DNA of 64,000 nucleotides from Otis tarda (lineage: Eukaryota; Chordata; Aves; Otidiformes; Otididae): NCBI GenBank assembly GCA_026413225.1, contig CM048553.1:20522501-20586500 (forward strand), given 5' to 3'. The notes below the pieces were generated by a model, which saw nothing but the letters and a program-made list of their open reading frames with translations, was not told where the DNA came from and searched no databases. A program made the translations under genes and the position numbers. Of this stretch, positions 11,190 through 25,800 are shown one piece after another (the stretch's first letter is position 1; each line of letters begins with the position of its first letter).

Positions 11190-14100
11190 GTGAGTATTTG
11201 ATTTAAAGAATGATTTTATTTGGTAAGCAACTTCATCAGCTATTGTGAAATCTCTTAAATATGACTGAATTGATCTCCTTGAGTTCTATAATTGGGCTAT
11301 TTGACTGTCCTAGTCCTAAATGCAAGTGATAGTCCTCATGTATAAAAAAGATTAAGTGACTCGGGGCAGTGGCAAGAACTTTTATGTCAGAATGCATTAA
11401 AAATATCATTTATGATCTCCAGAAGGCAGAGAAATAACTGAATCTTCTCCCTGTTTATACTAAATTATAAACTCTTGGACAGAGGTTGAGCTTTGATGTT
11501 ATGTGCTGTGATGAATTCAGGCTTCTAGCGCTGGATGAAAACCACTAATCTCTTAAGATCACTCTGTTGGTTTAAATTTGTTTCAGATTTTTTGGCTTGC
11601 TGCTTTTGTACTAGCAGGATTTGTGCCTATCCGTATTACTCATCTCTGCTTGTATAAAGCCAGCTCAGATTCTGTATTGATGTGTTCTTTCTAATTCAAC
11701 AAAACAGTCATGCACCCACTCATGCCTGATCCAAATCATGTTATACTGCTGGGTGACTGAGGAGAAACTTTATCATGAAACCATGGCCACAGTCACGAAG
11801 TTCTTAATTGTGGTGGATGGAAACTTAAAGATGGAGTGAATATTTCATTTTAGAAGTAACTGCTCATGGAATGAGTATTCAGCTGGGATTTTTAGGAAAT
11901 TATAAAGTTCACTTTTAATGGTTATCGTATTTTTCCTATCGTATCACTCCCTAGAGTTTTCATAGTTCAGATCCAGTCACCTTTTACCTTAAAAATATCG
12001 AGTTGTAATTTTAAATTTTAAACTATTTTGAATGGATGTATATTTACAACCTCTGTCACCTTTTTTAGAGATGAAGAAGTATTTAATTATGAACCAAACT
12101 TAGAGCTTGCTGAACTGAAAAAAACTGTTTTCAAGATTAGCTGAAACGTATCTTTTTCTTTAAGACTAAAGCTCCATGGCATTTTATATTTTAAAGATCA
12201 TGATGTTCTGTGAGGTTTGGGTGCTTTCAGGGATGGCCAGTTTCTCAGCTGCTTGGGGGCTGAGTGAGCTAACTTGCTGGGAAGTCTGGGATCCAGATAC
12301 CTGCATCTTTGGGTGAGCCAATAACCTGAGAAACTCTTTGAACACCTGCATGACAGCTGTGAGGCAGCTGATGCTGGAATCAACCATTAATTTCCAAGGA
12401 TGTTGCAAGGCACTTGAGGAGCTGGCTGCTTTCCAAAAACACCAGAGTCCAAAAAGTGAGAGACCTGGAAGCCTCAGCTTTGCCAGCAGATTTGCTAGTC
12501 AGAGCAAACAGCCTTCAAATCCAGCAGCTAGAGAATGGAGATGCCTGCAAATCTTGAAATGCACTTAGCAACCTGCACAGCTATGTGGGCAGGTAAATGG
12601 CTACTATTTCCCTACTATCTCTGTCTCCCAGTGACTTACCTGGTGGGCTGCCTGTTGAAACAACATCATTTCAATCATCTTGAGAATCATTATTTGCCTC
12701 TCCTTCCAGAATTGGGAATGTGAAGGTAATAGGAAAAGGAAGGGAGTGACGTTAAAGCATTTTAAAAATAAAGAGTTGACTGAGTGTCTCCTTTCAACTG
12801 GATTTCTTATCCCTTTTGTGAAACTGTTGTCATTTGACATTATTTTAAATTATAAGAGCTGTTTATCATGGGAAAAAAGGGAACAGCAAATGTCATGGTT
12901 TGAACAGATCTTGTTGCTGTTAAAAACTGAGTGTTTTTTCTTGAAGACAATAAACCCCAACCATTTCCAGAACAAGAAAATCAAGGACTACTGGCCTGGT
13001 GCTGACTGTTAACTTGCCAGTCTGGTGGGGAAGACAGACAGTGATCTTGCTACCTCCAAGTTGATGATTCTGCTCCAAAAGAGGCATCTTGGATGCAGCT
13101 AGAAACCTGGCATGCTCTCTTGTCTTTCCACCTTCCCATCAAAAGACTCTTCTCTTTAGCCTGTGCAGCTAGCTTATCCAGGTGTGCTGGACATGTTACC
13201 CTCAGCTATTGGGTATCCAGGGGGGTTTCAGTGTGTGCTGAGGGAAACCCCTGGTTGGGGATATCTTTAAATGCAGTGATTGGCACAGACTGAAGATTGA
13301 TTTCAGTCTTGGGAGTGCTTTAAAAATGTAGTGTGGGCATGCTGTGGGAGATTGGACAAACTTACATGACGTTAGGTTCATTGCTTCCAGCTGCCTTTTC
13401 TGTCCTGGGCTTGGAGCAGTACTGCTGGGGATGCAGTGTTGTCTGGCTAAGCCAGGCAGAGGGAAGGAAGAAGTAAGAGAAAAAAGTAGGAGTGGGAGGA
13501 GACTTGAGGAAGGAAATCCTAGCCTGAGTACTGATCTCAAAGCACAACCGGTTTTTCAGGCTTAACTAAAAGCAATGAAGGTGGCAAAGTCACCCACCAG
13601 TGCCTGAGTTTGGCCAGGACATCTCTAGGGCAAGAGTGATTTAGATCCCATGGGCATATCAAGATGGGGATGACTGGAGACTTAGCTGCTGTAGTAAAAC
13701 CTACTCCTTTCAGCCAGTTCATTGCATTGTTATTGATTTGAAGTCCCCAAAAGATGTGAGTTAACTTTTTAATCATGTCCACCAATTTCCTATCTTGGGA
13801 AACAGAAATTTTCTAATTCCTAAATTTTCAAATTTTGGTTTATTCAATTTTGAGAATTGTTTTGTATTAGGCATGATTCTAACACAGTCTTTGGGTAGAT
13901 TTTTTTTTTTGCGAGATAAATTACATTGTTTTCTGATTTTTAACTTTTGCTTACTTTTTATGAGCAGTTCTGCATAATTAAATTGATGCTTAGAGTACAG
14001 AATATTTTGTTACAGACTCCTGAAGGATGTTTGCTTCTTTGGAAAATAACAGAGGGTGTTCTCATGTGTTTAGATAACTAAAAGTGGGAGGAAAATAAAA

Positions 14101-16763
14101 CCTAGGTTGCAAGTTGGCTTTCCTTGATAGCTGCTTTATGTGAAGGACACTGCAAGAGGTACTACTCCTTGCAAGGACTGATCCTTAGAATAAGTATAAC
14201 CTAGTGGATGAAGTGGAAATACACATCTGTCAGCTCACATCTGGCTGGGGAGCTGGGAATATGACAGCTGGGCTTCAGTTCTTCATGTGCACAGGGCTTA
14301 CTATTCTGTCTAAGCAGTAGCTGCAAGTTAGACCTTTGAGGAGGTTGTAGATAAGTGAGTATTTGACTGTTTTAGAAAACCTCAACCTTTTCTTATACCC
14401 TCTTATACTCTCAGTACCTCCTAAACTCACTACTGTCAGAGGAATAATTCACTAAAATGCATTTTAAAAATCCCAGCTTTGAGTCCTTTAAGCATTGTAA
14501 TTCTCAATTATATAGCCCAGACTACACTCTGAAGTGATAATTAGGCATTAAATGCTAACAGGATTATTATGGAGATTTCTCCTGACAGCCACTTAGCACC
14601 TAATTAGGTGTTAAGGCCATAAATTTAGATTTCTCAGCAGCATTTAGGGCCCTAATAAATTTTTTTAAAGTTTGAAATTACCAGCTTCTCTTCACAACTG
14701 TGCCACCGCAGTGATGTAGTCAAGCTGCCTTAAAGGAGACAGCAGTAGTATGTCCTACGCCATGATGCTCTAAGGATGAGTGAGCATCCTTCTGAGTGAG
14801 CAAAATCATATCTTTTTTTCCAATTTTTTGTTAGTTTAATAAAACATTTAATGTCTTCCCTGAGTCTTTACCCATTTAAGGGAGACATATAAGCATGGCT
14901 CAGAGGAAAATCCATTCTCTGCCTTATACCAGATATAGACTTACTACCGGTTTTCGTAAATGGACCTTTTTTGAAATAAATTGTTTAAAGGACTAACTGC
15001 TGCTAAGCTTGTTGTAATAGCATATTTTTCACTATTTTTTTTTTAAGTTGGTTTCAAGGCTCAGTAGAGAGATCAGTTGAAATCATTGGAAAAAACAAAA
15101 TTCTCAAAGGCAGAGACCATTCCTTAGGGTCTTCCGACCACTACTTTTCTAGTTTGTGAATCTTTAAGGAATTTTTGGTGATGACAGAAGCCTCCCAATT
15201 AGTTGCTTTGATGTAGTGGATAAAAAATTATGCTTTTTTTTTAACATCTTCCATGAACATTTGGAAGACATTAAGGAACCACCAAGAAACCACATACCTC
15301 TGGTTGAAAATCGCTCTTGGTCACAGTCTGCAGGGCAGCAACATTACAAAGCACGGTAGAGAACAATTACACAGAGCAGGACTCTAATATAGTTCAGAGT
15401 GGGCTTGTCCAGAAGGGTAGTGGTGTCCAGCATTTAATCAGGAGTTGATTTCTCTGTACTGTTCAATCTGTGCTACCAATGATAAAGCCAGAATCAAGAC
15501 AAAAAGTGTATTTCCAGCATGGGAGCAGTAATAATGAGTTACCCTATAGTGTTTGGATTACATGATCCCACATTTCCAACATGTGACAAATGGCCTACTC
15601 ACTGCGTGTGGAGGAATCTCTGTCTTTTCTGAAAATAATTCATTAAAAACCCTCAAAAAAACATATATGAGATGGACTAAAACTACTCCAGAGTTGTTTT
15701 CCTCAGCTGGGAAGCAGAACAAAGTTTGCCATCTCTTAAAAGGTTCAGACAATGTTACTAGGCATTAACTCAAACATTGACTGTTTTTACCTTTTTTTCT
15801 CTTTAAATCATTGTACCAGAAAAATTCAGGTAGGTATGGTGATGTATCAAAAATTACTGGTGGGGAAATGGAATACTGTGATGCTTAAACTGCTCTCTGT
15901 CGAGGGACAAGGTAAGGAAAAGAAATACTCCTGGGAATTTTAACATGAGCTAGTTTTGTTCTGCTCTTAAGATACAAGGGGAGACTGTTCCCTCTGAGTT
16001 TGAATATCTGCTCTAAATTCCAGTAAATTATAGCATTTTATCAATTATGAGTGGAAATAAATACTCTATTTAGAAAGAAAATTGAAATCTTAGCTTACAG
16101 TGGACAGAGGTTTAGATAAATTTGTCTTAGCTAATGATAGGACTTCATGTTTTGTTTAGATCAGTCTTTTATCTGAATGTGCAAAACTTAAGTATTCATA
16201 AAAATTATTTTTGCAGACTTTTTGAAATCTTATGTACCTTTTTTATTAGATAATAAGATATTCCTAATTCTTAGTTTAGGGTAAAATCCTAATGAAATGA
16301 AGGACATTCACTGAGGTGGCAGAGTTAATGACCTGGATGAAGACTGTGTTTCTTTTCTGTAGTGAAGACACAGGCGAAGCTATTTGGGACTCATGCAAAT
16401 AGGGAGCAGAAGCACAGCTATCTATGGCTGGATGTAATGAACTGTTACTAGTGAATATATGAAACAACAACTGGAATATTTCAAGAGGCAGTGAATGGGT
16501 TGAAATCTGTTTGTATGAGGTCTTTGGACAATGTAGGTTCACAAAATAATTATTTTGGTACTCAGAAAAAGGGACTGTATTCATTGTATATTGAATGATG
16601 GAGGGGGTAATTTCTTTTCAACAGGTAACTTGTGATTTTTCTCTTCCTTGCTCCCTCTGTTCTTTGTCCTGCTCTTTTCATTTTTTTTTTGTGCAAAGAA
16701 GAGAAGGAATCTCTCTCTCTTTCAGCTTGAGACTTTACAGCCTTGTTTTCTTTCTTTCAACAG
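11190..16763 (+). other. NEBL: NEBL last coding intron (about 5.6 kb)
   Basis: Runs from the GTGAGT donor to the TTTCTTTCAACAG acceptor at 16763. It is mostly AT-rich with a slightly GC-richer patch around 13090-13560. I see no transposon, RNA gene or additional exon that I can support. Open frames in it are short and lack codon-usage or homology signs. Confidence 0.8.
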
Positions 16764-16940
16764 AGAACATACAGAGCTATGTATGACTACAGTGCTCAAG
16801 ATGAAGATGAAGTTTCCTTCAGGGATGGTGATTATATCATCAATGTGCAACCAATTGATGATGGCTGGATGTATGGTACTGTTCAGAGAACTGGGAAAAC
16901 AGGAATGCTTCCAGCAAATTATATTGAGTTTGTTAACTAA
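16764..16940 (+). CDS. NEBL: NEBL terminal coding exon: complete C-terminal SH3 domain and stop
   Basis: After a strong pyrimidine tract and CAG acceptor, 58 codons and a TAA stop (16938-16940) encode a full SH3 domain. Visible landmarks by exon residue: the AMYDY (ALYDY-type) motif at 5-9, the acidic RT loop [11 protein letters not shown] at 13-23, the ligand-pocket Trp35 in GWMYGTV, and the LPANYIE strand with Pro50 and Tyr53, ending FVN. The wording and the terminal EFVN identify NEBL rather than NEB or LASP1, whose SH3 ends differ. In this family the SH3 binds proline-rich partners such as titin, palladin or zyxin-type proteins, and places nebulette at cardiac Z-discs or LIM-nebulette at focal adhesions. 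The domain shows no break or missing key residue. It is shared by the long nebulette and the short LIM-nebulette isoforms. Confidence 0.97.
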   Translation, partial: RTYRAMYDYSAQDEDEVSFRDGDYIINVQPIDDGWMYGTVQRTGKTGMLPANYIEFVN

Positions 16941-17466
16941 TTTTTGTCTCTAGTCCTTTGATCTTTATTATGATTTACTCAAAATCTAACCTTTTAGAAA
17001 AAATCAGAAGAATCTTTTAAGAGTACATGTTCCTTACTTTATCACTGCTTTAACAGTCTTCATTCTCACTCAAAATCCAACTTAGAGTCCTTTAAAGTAA
17101 AGATAAATAATCAACAAGAAACTCAGAGCTTTGAAAACAGCATTGCTTATAATAGTGCTCCCTCAAAATGAAAACATATATGGAAGCCTGGTGCTGCCAG
17201 TCCTATAAAGATTTCAGTCAATTAGCTGTAAAGGGGAAATACCTTTTCCCTACACCTCAAAGACTTTATTTCTGTTTATAATAACAACCATAAAATCGAT
17301 TCACTTCTTAAGGCACTCCGAAGTCACAGAAGGTTAACACACTGAGTTTGAACACATCTTCAAATTATTAGGGAGGTGTTTAATGTTTGAGCAGTTAGCA
17401 TCCTAATAAAAATAAAAATCTTGTGTAGATAATTCAGTCATTGGAAATAAAGGCAAGTAATATGCT

Positions 17467-17498
<32 letters not shown>

Positions 17499-20400
17499 CC
17501 TACTGCCCAGTAGCCTTACAGTAAACAAGTCTATTTTGACAGAAAAAATTCCTGACTCTTGCATACCCACATTTATTCCTGAATTACCCATTTTCTTTTA
17601 TTTCCAAGAGTGACCTCTTCTATCAGCTTTGCTTGCATCCCAGTCCATCAGTTAGATCCGTGCCTGGATTCATGGTTCTTTGGTATCTTTTCCACAGAAA
17701 ATCCCTTGCAAAGACTATCTAGAGTATGAAACCTGTCAGCTCTTCTGTTTCCTTCTAATAATACTTAGCATTTAAATAGAAACTTCCATTAGGGCAATGT
17801 ACAACCAATACTTCGTGTTAGTTCCTTTACCTTCACCTGTACTGCTGTAAATAAATATCCCATATGAGGCACCAGTGCTGTGCAGTCACACGAAGCCTGC
17901 AGTCACATCCCTCCTCCTTACCACAGGTAACTCGCTTAATGGCTGCTTTGCTGATGAGCTAATGTACCTGCCCCTGCTGCAGAAATAGTTGCACCTCCGC
18001 TGAGAAGTGGAGGAGAGCTCTGGTTATTGTAGTGCATTTCAGCTCAATGGCCTGTTGCTTCAGTTTCCTCCAAAAATCTTGGTGATCGAACAGTGGGTTG
18101 TACGCTTGCCAAATATGATGGAGAAATACTATGGTTTTTTTAATTGAATATTTCTCATAACCAACACCGAAGGGGAGACTAACTGAACAGAAGTCCAACC
18201 ATCAAGCTTCAGTTTAGCCACCTGTAGAAAACAGTAAATATATTTTGCTGACAAACCTTCATGTATGCTATTTGGTGTCCTTTAACTTATGATCAGAACT
18301 GAGAGATCCAGGCCTTAGTCCGTGAGGCTGAGGAGAGGATCAAGTAACTGGTGACATAATGGACCTGTGAGAGGGACTGTGTCAGTAGGCTTGGGTCACA
18401 GGGAAGTTGCTTTTGTGTTGACTGGTGCTGGGAGGGTGCTGCATTCCCTCCCAGGAAGAAACTCTGGGAGGAAGGACAAAAGAGTTAAAGATTCACATGG
18501 GAACTTAATCATGTGGATGCATACATGTATAATGAAGAAAATATTTTCGCTGATATTATCATTTGTAGTGTTCAGCCAGGTGCTAGAGAAGTTAATTTTG
18601 GAGTAGCTCTCAGAATGTTGAGCCTGCACTGGCTTTCTTCAATTTCTGAAATTTTTAAAGTAGAATTAAAATAGAGTTTATAGACAACTTTGTATTTCTC
18701 TTTTCACAAAGTAAGCAAACCTGCAATATCTATTTAAAGAACAAAGAAGGAAGGCAGTGTGGATTTGTTATGTCAACTGAAAGTTGTCAACGCTAGTTCT
18801 GTTTTTGCATACAACTAGGAATTAGAAAGCTTATGCTTTGTTTTTAGGTGTTGCTATCACAGGGCTTATCTCAGCTGCCAAACAGGGTGGAATGACTGCA
18901 TTAAAAAGATAGATATATATTAAAAAATGTGGAATTGCCTGTGCTTTCTTGTCAGCTGCCTAATATCAAGGCTAAAGCTGACCAGGAGCATCTAACTTCA
19001 AAAAATATGGTTTAAAAGCAGGGATGCAATACTGTAAATATGCAATCTGTGTGGGTGACACTGTTGTCATTTACAATGCTTGAAAGTTTTGGTTATGAAG
19101 CTGCTGCTGCAACAGACCCCTATGTATTACTGGTGACTTGTACATTAAATTAGCAAACTTTGCAAGTCAAATGGCTTTTTCAAAAGCCTGATGTGGTAAG
19201 CTGAGCTAGAATCTCTGAAACAAGCAGTCTGTTCCTGTGTTGGTTTTCATCACCAGCCATCAACAGCAAGGATAGGAATTCTGTCTTACAATGGCTGGCA
19301 AATTTTTCTGATGATGCCTGAGGCAGAATTTACTATCACTTGCTACTGTGCTGCTCTATTAGCTGTGTAAGGCTGACAACAATAAAAACAAGTTGTCAGT
19401 TTGTTAACCAGATAGGAATAAAAATAAATATAGGGAATAGATATAGTGCATCAAGTTGCAATTTTTAGTGACTTATAAAAAAGAAAGTCTCTGCCTATAA
19501 ATACACTAGCATTCCTCCTAACTGAGGAGACGGCATTGAACACTGTATGTATAGTGAAAAGTAAATCAGAAAATGAGCATTTGATGACATTAGAGAACTA
19601 TATTATGCTAAACAATGGAAATAAAATTTCCTTTATAAATTTTGAATATTCAGTAGCCTGGCAAAGCAGCTGAAGCAATTTGCAAAATAAAAAAGGTCAA
19701 GAAAACAAAACAGTATGTGAATTGTATTTGTCTTGAGAATGGTATGTCAGCAGAATTATTAAGATCTGGTTTAAGTTAATCATTCATATAGTCAGATTTT
19801 TATGTTGTATATGCTTAGTAATTTGTGTTCATATGGAATAGTTCCTGCTTTTTGATATACAACAGTTAGTGTCATTATGCAACTTTGTTCTAAGCAATGC
19901 TATCAAAGGCCCCAAATGACCAGAGTGCAACTATAAAAATGTTTTTTAAGATCTAAAATTTGTAAGGTAGGGAAGTAACTCAGCAACTAAATTGTGCCAG
20001 CACAGGTTTTACAAGGCATATATTGGAGCCTGTTACATGCAGTAGGATATAGGGGTGAATAGATGTTACATGCTGTCTTGTCACCTTTAAAGTATATATT
20101 CCTTTTTAACACAGCATGTTCCCCTCACTCTACTTTCTTCCTGTAGGCAACGTTTTTCTGGGGAAAGGAAAAGACTTTTAAGTAGCCTAATTTCCCAGTA
20201 TCTTCCAAAGTTCAGGTTGGAAGTTCACATATTCCCATTTTAAGCTATTTAGAAATAAAGAAGATACAATGTGCTGTAATTCTTGCTAATGCAAGTATAA
20301 ATGTAGAAAACGACATAGAGCATATTTATACATATATACAAGAACAAATGGGTGCCTTGCTTTTCATTACTCTTTCTTGCCTGGCTAATCTTCATTTTCT

Positions 20401-22865
20401 AAACAAAGCTACTTACAGATACTGCAGTTGTAATTTTTCATTATGGAACATTAGCATTTAATCTTGATGAAACAGGGTTTTCTTGATTACATTTGACATA
20501 CCATAAACCACTTCAGCAGATTGGGATTTGACAGAGAATCACCTCCCATGGATTATATTTTTGACAAATGTGTCCCTACTGAGTATTCCTTGGGGATATG
20601 GAAAGTCTCCAATACTTAGGAGAGGTAATAATTCTAGTTTTTATTGTACAGTGACTGCACGTCATCTTGTACAATGAAAAAGAAGTCACAAATACAGAAG
20701 TCTTTGGCACAAAGTGGTACAGGGTATAAAATGTTAGATTTTAATTATGTTGATTAATACTCCATTTAAAATACAGAATATGCTTTAGTTAGTAAATGTT
20801 TTATTAATATACTGAAACAGACAAAAGATGCTGTTGAAAGAAGATTTCCAAACTGATGTGCTGGCAAATGCAAAGTTCTGGTGAGCTGTAGAAGAATAAA
20901 CCATTTTGCAATGCTTTAGTGATTTTCTCCAGCTTTATGCCATAGGAGCCCCATCTCTCCTTTTGAAAGAAAACCTGAAATCTATATTTCCTAAACTGCC
21001 TGCACTACAACAGTATATTCAAAGGAATTTCGTATGCTTCTTGTGTCTGATAAATAGAATTTGCATATTGTACTTAAGTTGTAATCCAGTTGTTGTTGAC
21101 ATTTGTTTAATTATTATTATTTTTTTTGGGGGGGAAATAAGCTATACTGTAGCATTTCAATTGTGTATTTAATATTACTATTAGAAATTGCTAGACCATT
21201 GGAAGACAGCAATGACTGTATTACATTGATTAGCATGATGTGGAAACTCTCTCAGCTGTTGGTTTTTGCAGTGTGATATAAAGAGCAAAAATGAACCGCT
21301 GTGCAGTTTGGCTTATGTTTGCTTTAAAGTGTGTAAAGTTTTAGTTATTTTGCAAAACTGTACTGTATTTGGGAGTATACAGTTATGAAGGTAATAATTG
21401 TTTTTCAAAGGACAGATATACTTACTCTTGGATCATATGATGTATCATCTTAATTTGGCTTTTGTTATGCAGAAAGTTAACACCAGCTATTAAAATATAT
21501 TTTAGTAGAAATGCTTTAATTCCTGTTTCTTCCTCTACACTGTGAATATTTAAGCCTTCGTGGACTAGAGCAACATCATGCTGCCCAAAGTACTAACCTA
21601 TGCAAACTAGTTCACATTTTAGTTGATGTCACAGTGGATGTAACATAACAATTTATTTTGCATAACATTAAACGTCATTCGAATAAAATATTAAACCCAG
21701 CACTATGTATGTATTATATTCATAAACAATACTCTGCCAAGCTACTATACCCATTAATATAAGCTCTCAGAGATGTATATTGTTTTAACTAAGGAAGCTT
21801 TGAGTTTTCAAACTTAACTAGCATATTTAGCACTATTATTCTTCAAGCTTGATCGCAAAAAATAGTTTCCTAAACCACCATTTTATTGCAGAAATACACT
21901 CTCCTCAGAGGATTAATTTGCTTTTTCAGTCTGTATTTGTAATCCTTCAATAGAACAGTGAGTTACATTCCATGTTCCTTGGTTTGTTTAAATAAGCAAA
22001 GGTAGTAAGTGAAGGGAGGTCCGCTGATTTGACTGATAATGATTTGCTGGTCTTTGAATGGGCATGCAACACTAATGAAAACAAATTGGGTTACTGGCCT
22101 CTTTAAGACAATTTTATATACAAGTGCAGTTTTTGAGTTGCCTTTATTCACTTACATAACTAAATTATTTTTACAACATTGTAAGAAAGTTTAAGTTAAA
22201 ATAAAATCCAGAAGTATTTTGGAAATGCTCTGCCTGTAGTTGAAGAAGATTTTTATGCTTAGGGACATGTCTTATTTATTTGAATGTTAAGCCTACAATC
22301 CTGTGGACTACATTAGAGTCTTTTAATTTTTATGGAGTGTTAGTTTGAAGAAGGCTGTTGACAACAAATGAGTACAAATGGCAGCTACAAATGGAGCGGT
22401 TAGTTCGTTCTAGGTAAGCGACGTACAGCTGCTACCACATTAATTTTCTCCTTAAGAAATACATTAGCATTTCCTATGAAGTTTAATTTGTTACAGAGCT
22501 TTGATTCCATGTTCTGTGGTGCTTTTATATATTGAAATGCCGCCAGTATACCAAAATCCAATCTTTGTATATACTGTAGCAAACAGCAGTTTTCAATAAG
22601 AAAAAGATTTAAGAGCTGCCAAAATGAACCTCAAGCACTCAGAATGTGTTTTATTTGTAAATCCCTCCATAATCTGCTAGAGCAACTGGAGTACTTGATT
22701 TTCTATTTGTGTCCTAAATACATATTTGAGGTGAAGGTTCTCCTCCGGAAAGCTACTGATGTGAAGTTGGTAAGTCGTTTGTTCGACGTCAGAAGGGTTA
22801 TGTCCTTATTCAATAGCAGTGTCAAATCTAACAAATGCTGAAATAAAGAAGGCTTTCCTGTCTTT
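16941..22865 (+). other. NEBL: Putative long NEBL 3' untranslated region
   Basis: From the stop codon onward there is a continuous AT-rich, repeat-free stretch with many ATTTA-type and AATAAA-type motifs and no open frame of note. Internal AATAAA hexamers occur near 17406, 17445, 17844, 20263 and 21681, and could give shorter forms. The AATAAA at 22842-22847, with GT-rich sequence at a little distance, is my preferred distal end because mammalian NEBL transcripts carry a 3' UTR of several kilobases (from memory). Both the extent and the end point are inference; transcript data would decide. Confidence 0.45.
22842..22847 (+). promoter_or_regulatory. NEBL: Candidate distal polyadenylation signal of NEBL
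   Basis: AATAAA in the context CTGAAATAAAGAAGG, about 5.9 kb after the NEBL stop. It is one of several hexamers in the region, chosen because its distance fits the long 3' UTR expected for the gene. No cleavage evidence is available from sequence alone. Confidence 0.4.
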
Positions 22866-25800
22866 ACTGACCCCATAGAGTATCATTATCAAAAGGATCT
22901 ATGTACTGGCACTTGAAAGTCCTGTGTAGACCCTCCACGCTGTATATTGGATAGGCTGAGAGTTTCTAGTTATCACTGTTTTTAGGATGCCCTCATTTCT
23001 GCTCTGTTACAGAACTAGGCTTTTGATTTTTCTCTATTGTATTAATTAGCAAGAGTAAGCTAGTTTTACACAGAGTTCTCTGTACTGAGGGAATAGTTGC
23101 CCAATGCATTGGCTGTGACAAGTACTGCCTGCCTTTCCTCCTTCCACCGAGCCCAACCATGTTTCCAATCCTGCCCTGTCGTGTATCTCTATCTTCTTTC
23201 CATGAAGCTACCTGTGGGACACACTGAAATGGCATCACCAAATGATGCAGATTTGGTTTTTTTCTTCCAAATGATTCCTTTTATCTGCATTCTTCCAGTG
23301 ATTCAGTTTATTGTGCAACCTCTAAACCAGTCACATCACTGTAAGGAAGGAGTTAGCATGATACAGGTGGGAAGGCATGGCTAAAGCGAAAAGCCACAGA
23401 TTTCTTACTCAGGTTTTGTTGCAGAGGTTAGTACAAATCAACCACGTGTCTGAGAGTGCTGGTTAAACAACTAACGTGTAAGCTGAGCAGAGCTGTGTAG
23501 ATGTGCTTGACCTGTCTCTGTGCATATGTCTGTGCTGTAGTGTCAGAAGTGACTGTGGGGTAGCGTGCAGATACCCAGTCCAGCTTTTGAGCAATTAGTC
23601 TAAATCCCAACAGTAAGCCATCCATTGGCACATGGCATTCTTAAGAGCAAATTTATCCTTCCAGAAAATGAGACTTCAGATAGTATGGAGGGAATGAATG
23701 GTCAGTCGGTTTAAACTGCATGTTCTCATGCCCTGTGGGAGGAGGAACCCTTGTGTACAGTCAGAAGATTGAGCCTCCATTGAGCTGGCACTGCAGCAAG
23801 TTCCTGACTCTGAACTGTCTAAGTACCAGGATGAGATGATGTGCTTCAGAGCTCACCTGCTCCGCAAATTTGATACTGCATGATGTGCTACGTGCCAGAC
23901 ACGTTTAACAGTGACAGCAGAAACTGGAAATTTGTATTTATGCACTATGTCCTAAACAGAGTCTAAGCAATCCTTGATTTTATATATTTTAACTCTGGTT
24001 TCTTTCCCACCTGCCTGCTGTTAATAAAATCTACTTATGGAGAGGCCTGTTCTCATGCAGAAGACATCTGGCTTGTGGCTTTGACCACTTGTGTCTACAA
24101 AGAAAGATCTCCAGGTATTAATTTATTGCTTGGCATATAAATATCCATTTTCAATGGTTTCACAATCAGCTAGCAGCTTTTGTGATTGTTCTTAGATTCA
24201 AACCATAATTTTTCTGGGTTTTTCCTCCTCTTCCATCTTTCTTCTCTTGATATGCTTATGGCCTCCAGGACTGTGTCGCTTTGGACAGCAGCTTTTCCAG
24301 GACCCAAAGGAGATCTTTTTAAGAGACTTCACAAAAGACACTGAGAGTAATTTAAATTACAGGAAAAATACTAGTGTTTTCTCCCCATTAATCTCTCCCT
24401 CCACCAGCAATTGTACACTGACTTCGCTGTACGTCCTGACCTTTTGCCTTCTCTTCTTTTAGCCAGGCTCTGACATCACTGTTGCCAAACCAAATGGGCT
24501 TGGGACCTCCCCAGTCAGGCCTTCAGACCACTCTCTGACCTGTATAGTTCCTGCATTCCAGATTGGAACTTTAGTGTGGCTCACCTACCCATTCTCCTGT
24601 CAAGTCCTTTGAGCAGACCTGAAAGAATATTGACACTTGCCCATTTACCCCAAGGGATGTTACATTTCTGTTGGCTCAGCTGTGAGCGATTCTCTGTGAA
24701 GAGTCCTCTTGACTGTGCTTTTGCTGTCCCTCCTTGCCCCTGGGTGCTTCTGGCTGATTCTGAGCTCAGCTGCTGATTACACAAAAGAGAGAGATCACAT
24801 ATTTTGCTGTTTTATCAATACCCAAATCAGTTCTTGTTCATTCTCTTCTTCAGAGGATTAGCACCTTTATTATGTTATCCCTGATTCTGGGCTGAGCTCT
24901 TGATTGAGGAGTCATTCCCTCTCCACCAGCGTTAAGAGTGAAGGTCTCATGCCATGTAGATGGGAGTGTGTTGGTCACTGTGGAAGCTGTGTTGATAGGC
25001 TTTGTCCTGCTTACTGAAACCTTTCAGTTCCTAGCACTGCTTATTCTGAATTAATCAGATAGGATCTCTGTGACACACCATTATCTGTAGCAAAATCCAG
25101 CCTTTCTGTAAATAAATATGTCATTTTAAAATAAACACTTTTTCCTGATTTATATTTCTGACTCAAGATGACATTGACATCTTCCAATGGCGTAGCTTAT
25201 ACTGACCTTAGGGAGCATATACCTAAAATGAGTTAGATGAATTAGGCTCTAAAGGACTGTTCAGGCAAACCTGGATGACTGCAACTATTATACAGTGTGG
25301 GTATCTCAAGTTAGATGGGATAAATGGCGTATCAGGTCTTGCTGGCAAATGGTTCAGTTGAGAACTGAGTTCATGTATTTATTTGAGTGACCTAGCTATT
25401 CAAGAGACTGTCATTTTCATTTCTACTCCAGCAGTCCAAAACAAGCAGCTTAAACAGTTCCTCCATCAACATGAAAGGGGAGAAAATGAATTGGGTAGTT
25501 TTAGCAAACCACGTGCAAGGCAGAGCAAACAAGCAGGCTGAGTGTGGGGCTAGGCGTTTGGATTGATATTCAGCATGCTTACACTTCCAACCTTTATCTT
25601 TCATTCTTATAACTTTTTAAAAAAAGTAATGGGAAGCTCTGCTCTGCGCAGTGTGATGTAGTGTGCTGTTAGACAAACTAATCCTTAATGGAAGAATACA
25701 TTCAAGGGCAGCTGTGAGGTTTTGGAAGACAACATTTTACAGTTAGGCTTTCAAATCCTAAAGTTACTTAAACTTTTACTTTGGTCCTTTGCATTTTCTT

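Noticed and set aside
12680..13012. 110-codon forward frame in the last NEBL intron
   Set aside because: Lys/Phe-rich, no motif, no splice signals flanking it, and the NEBL exon chain is complete without it.
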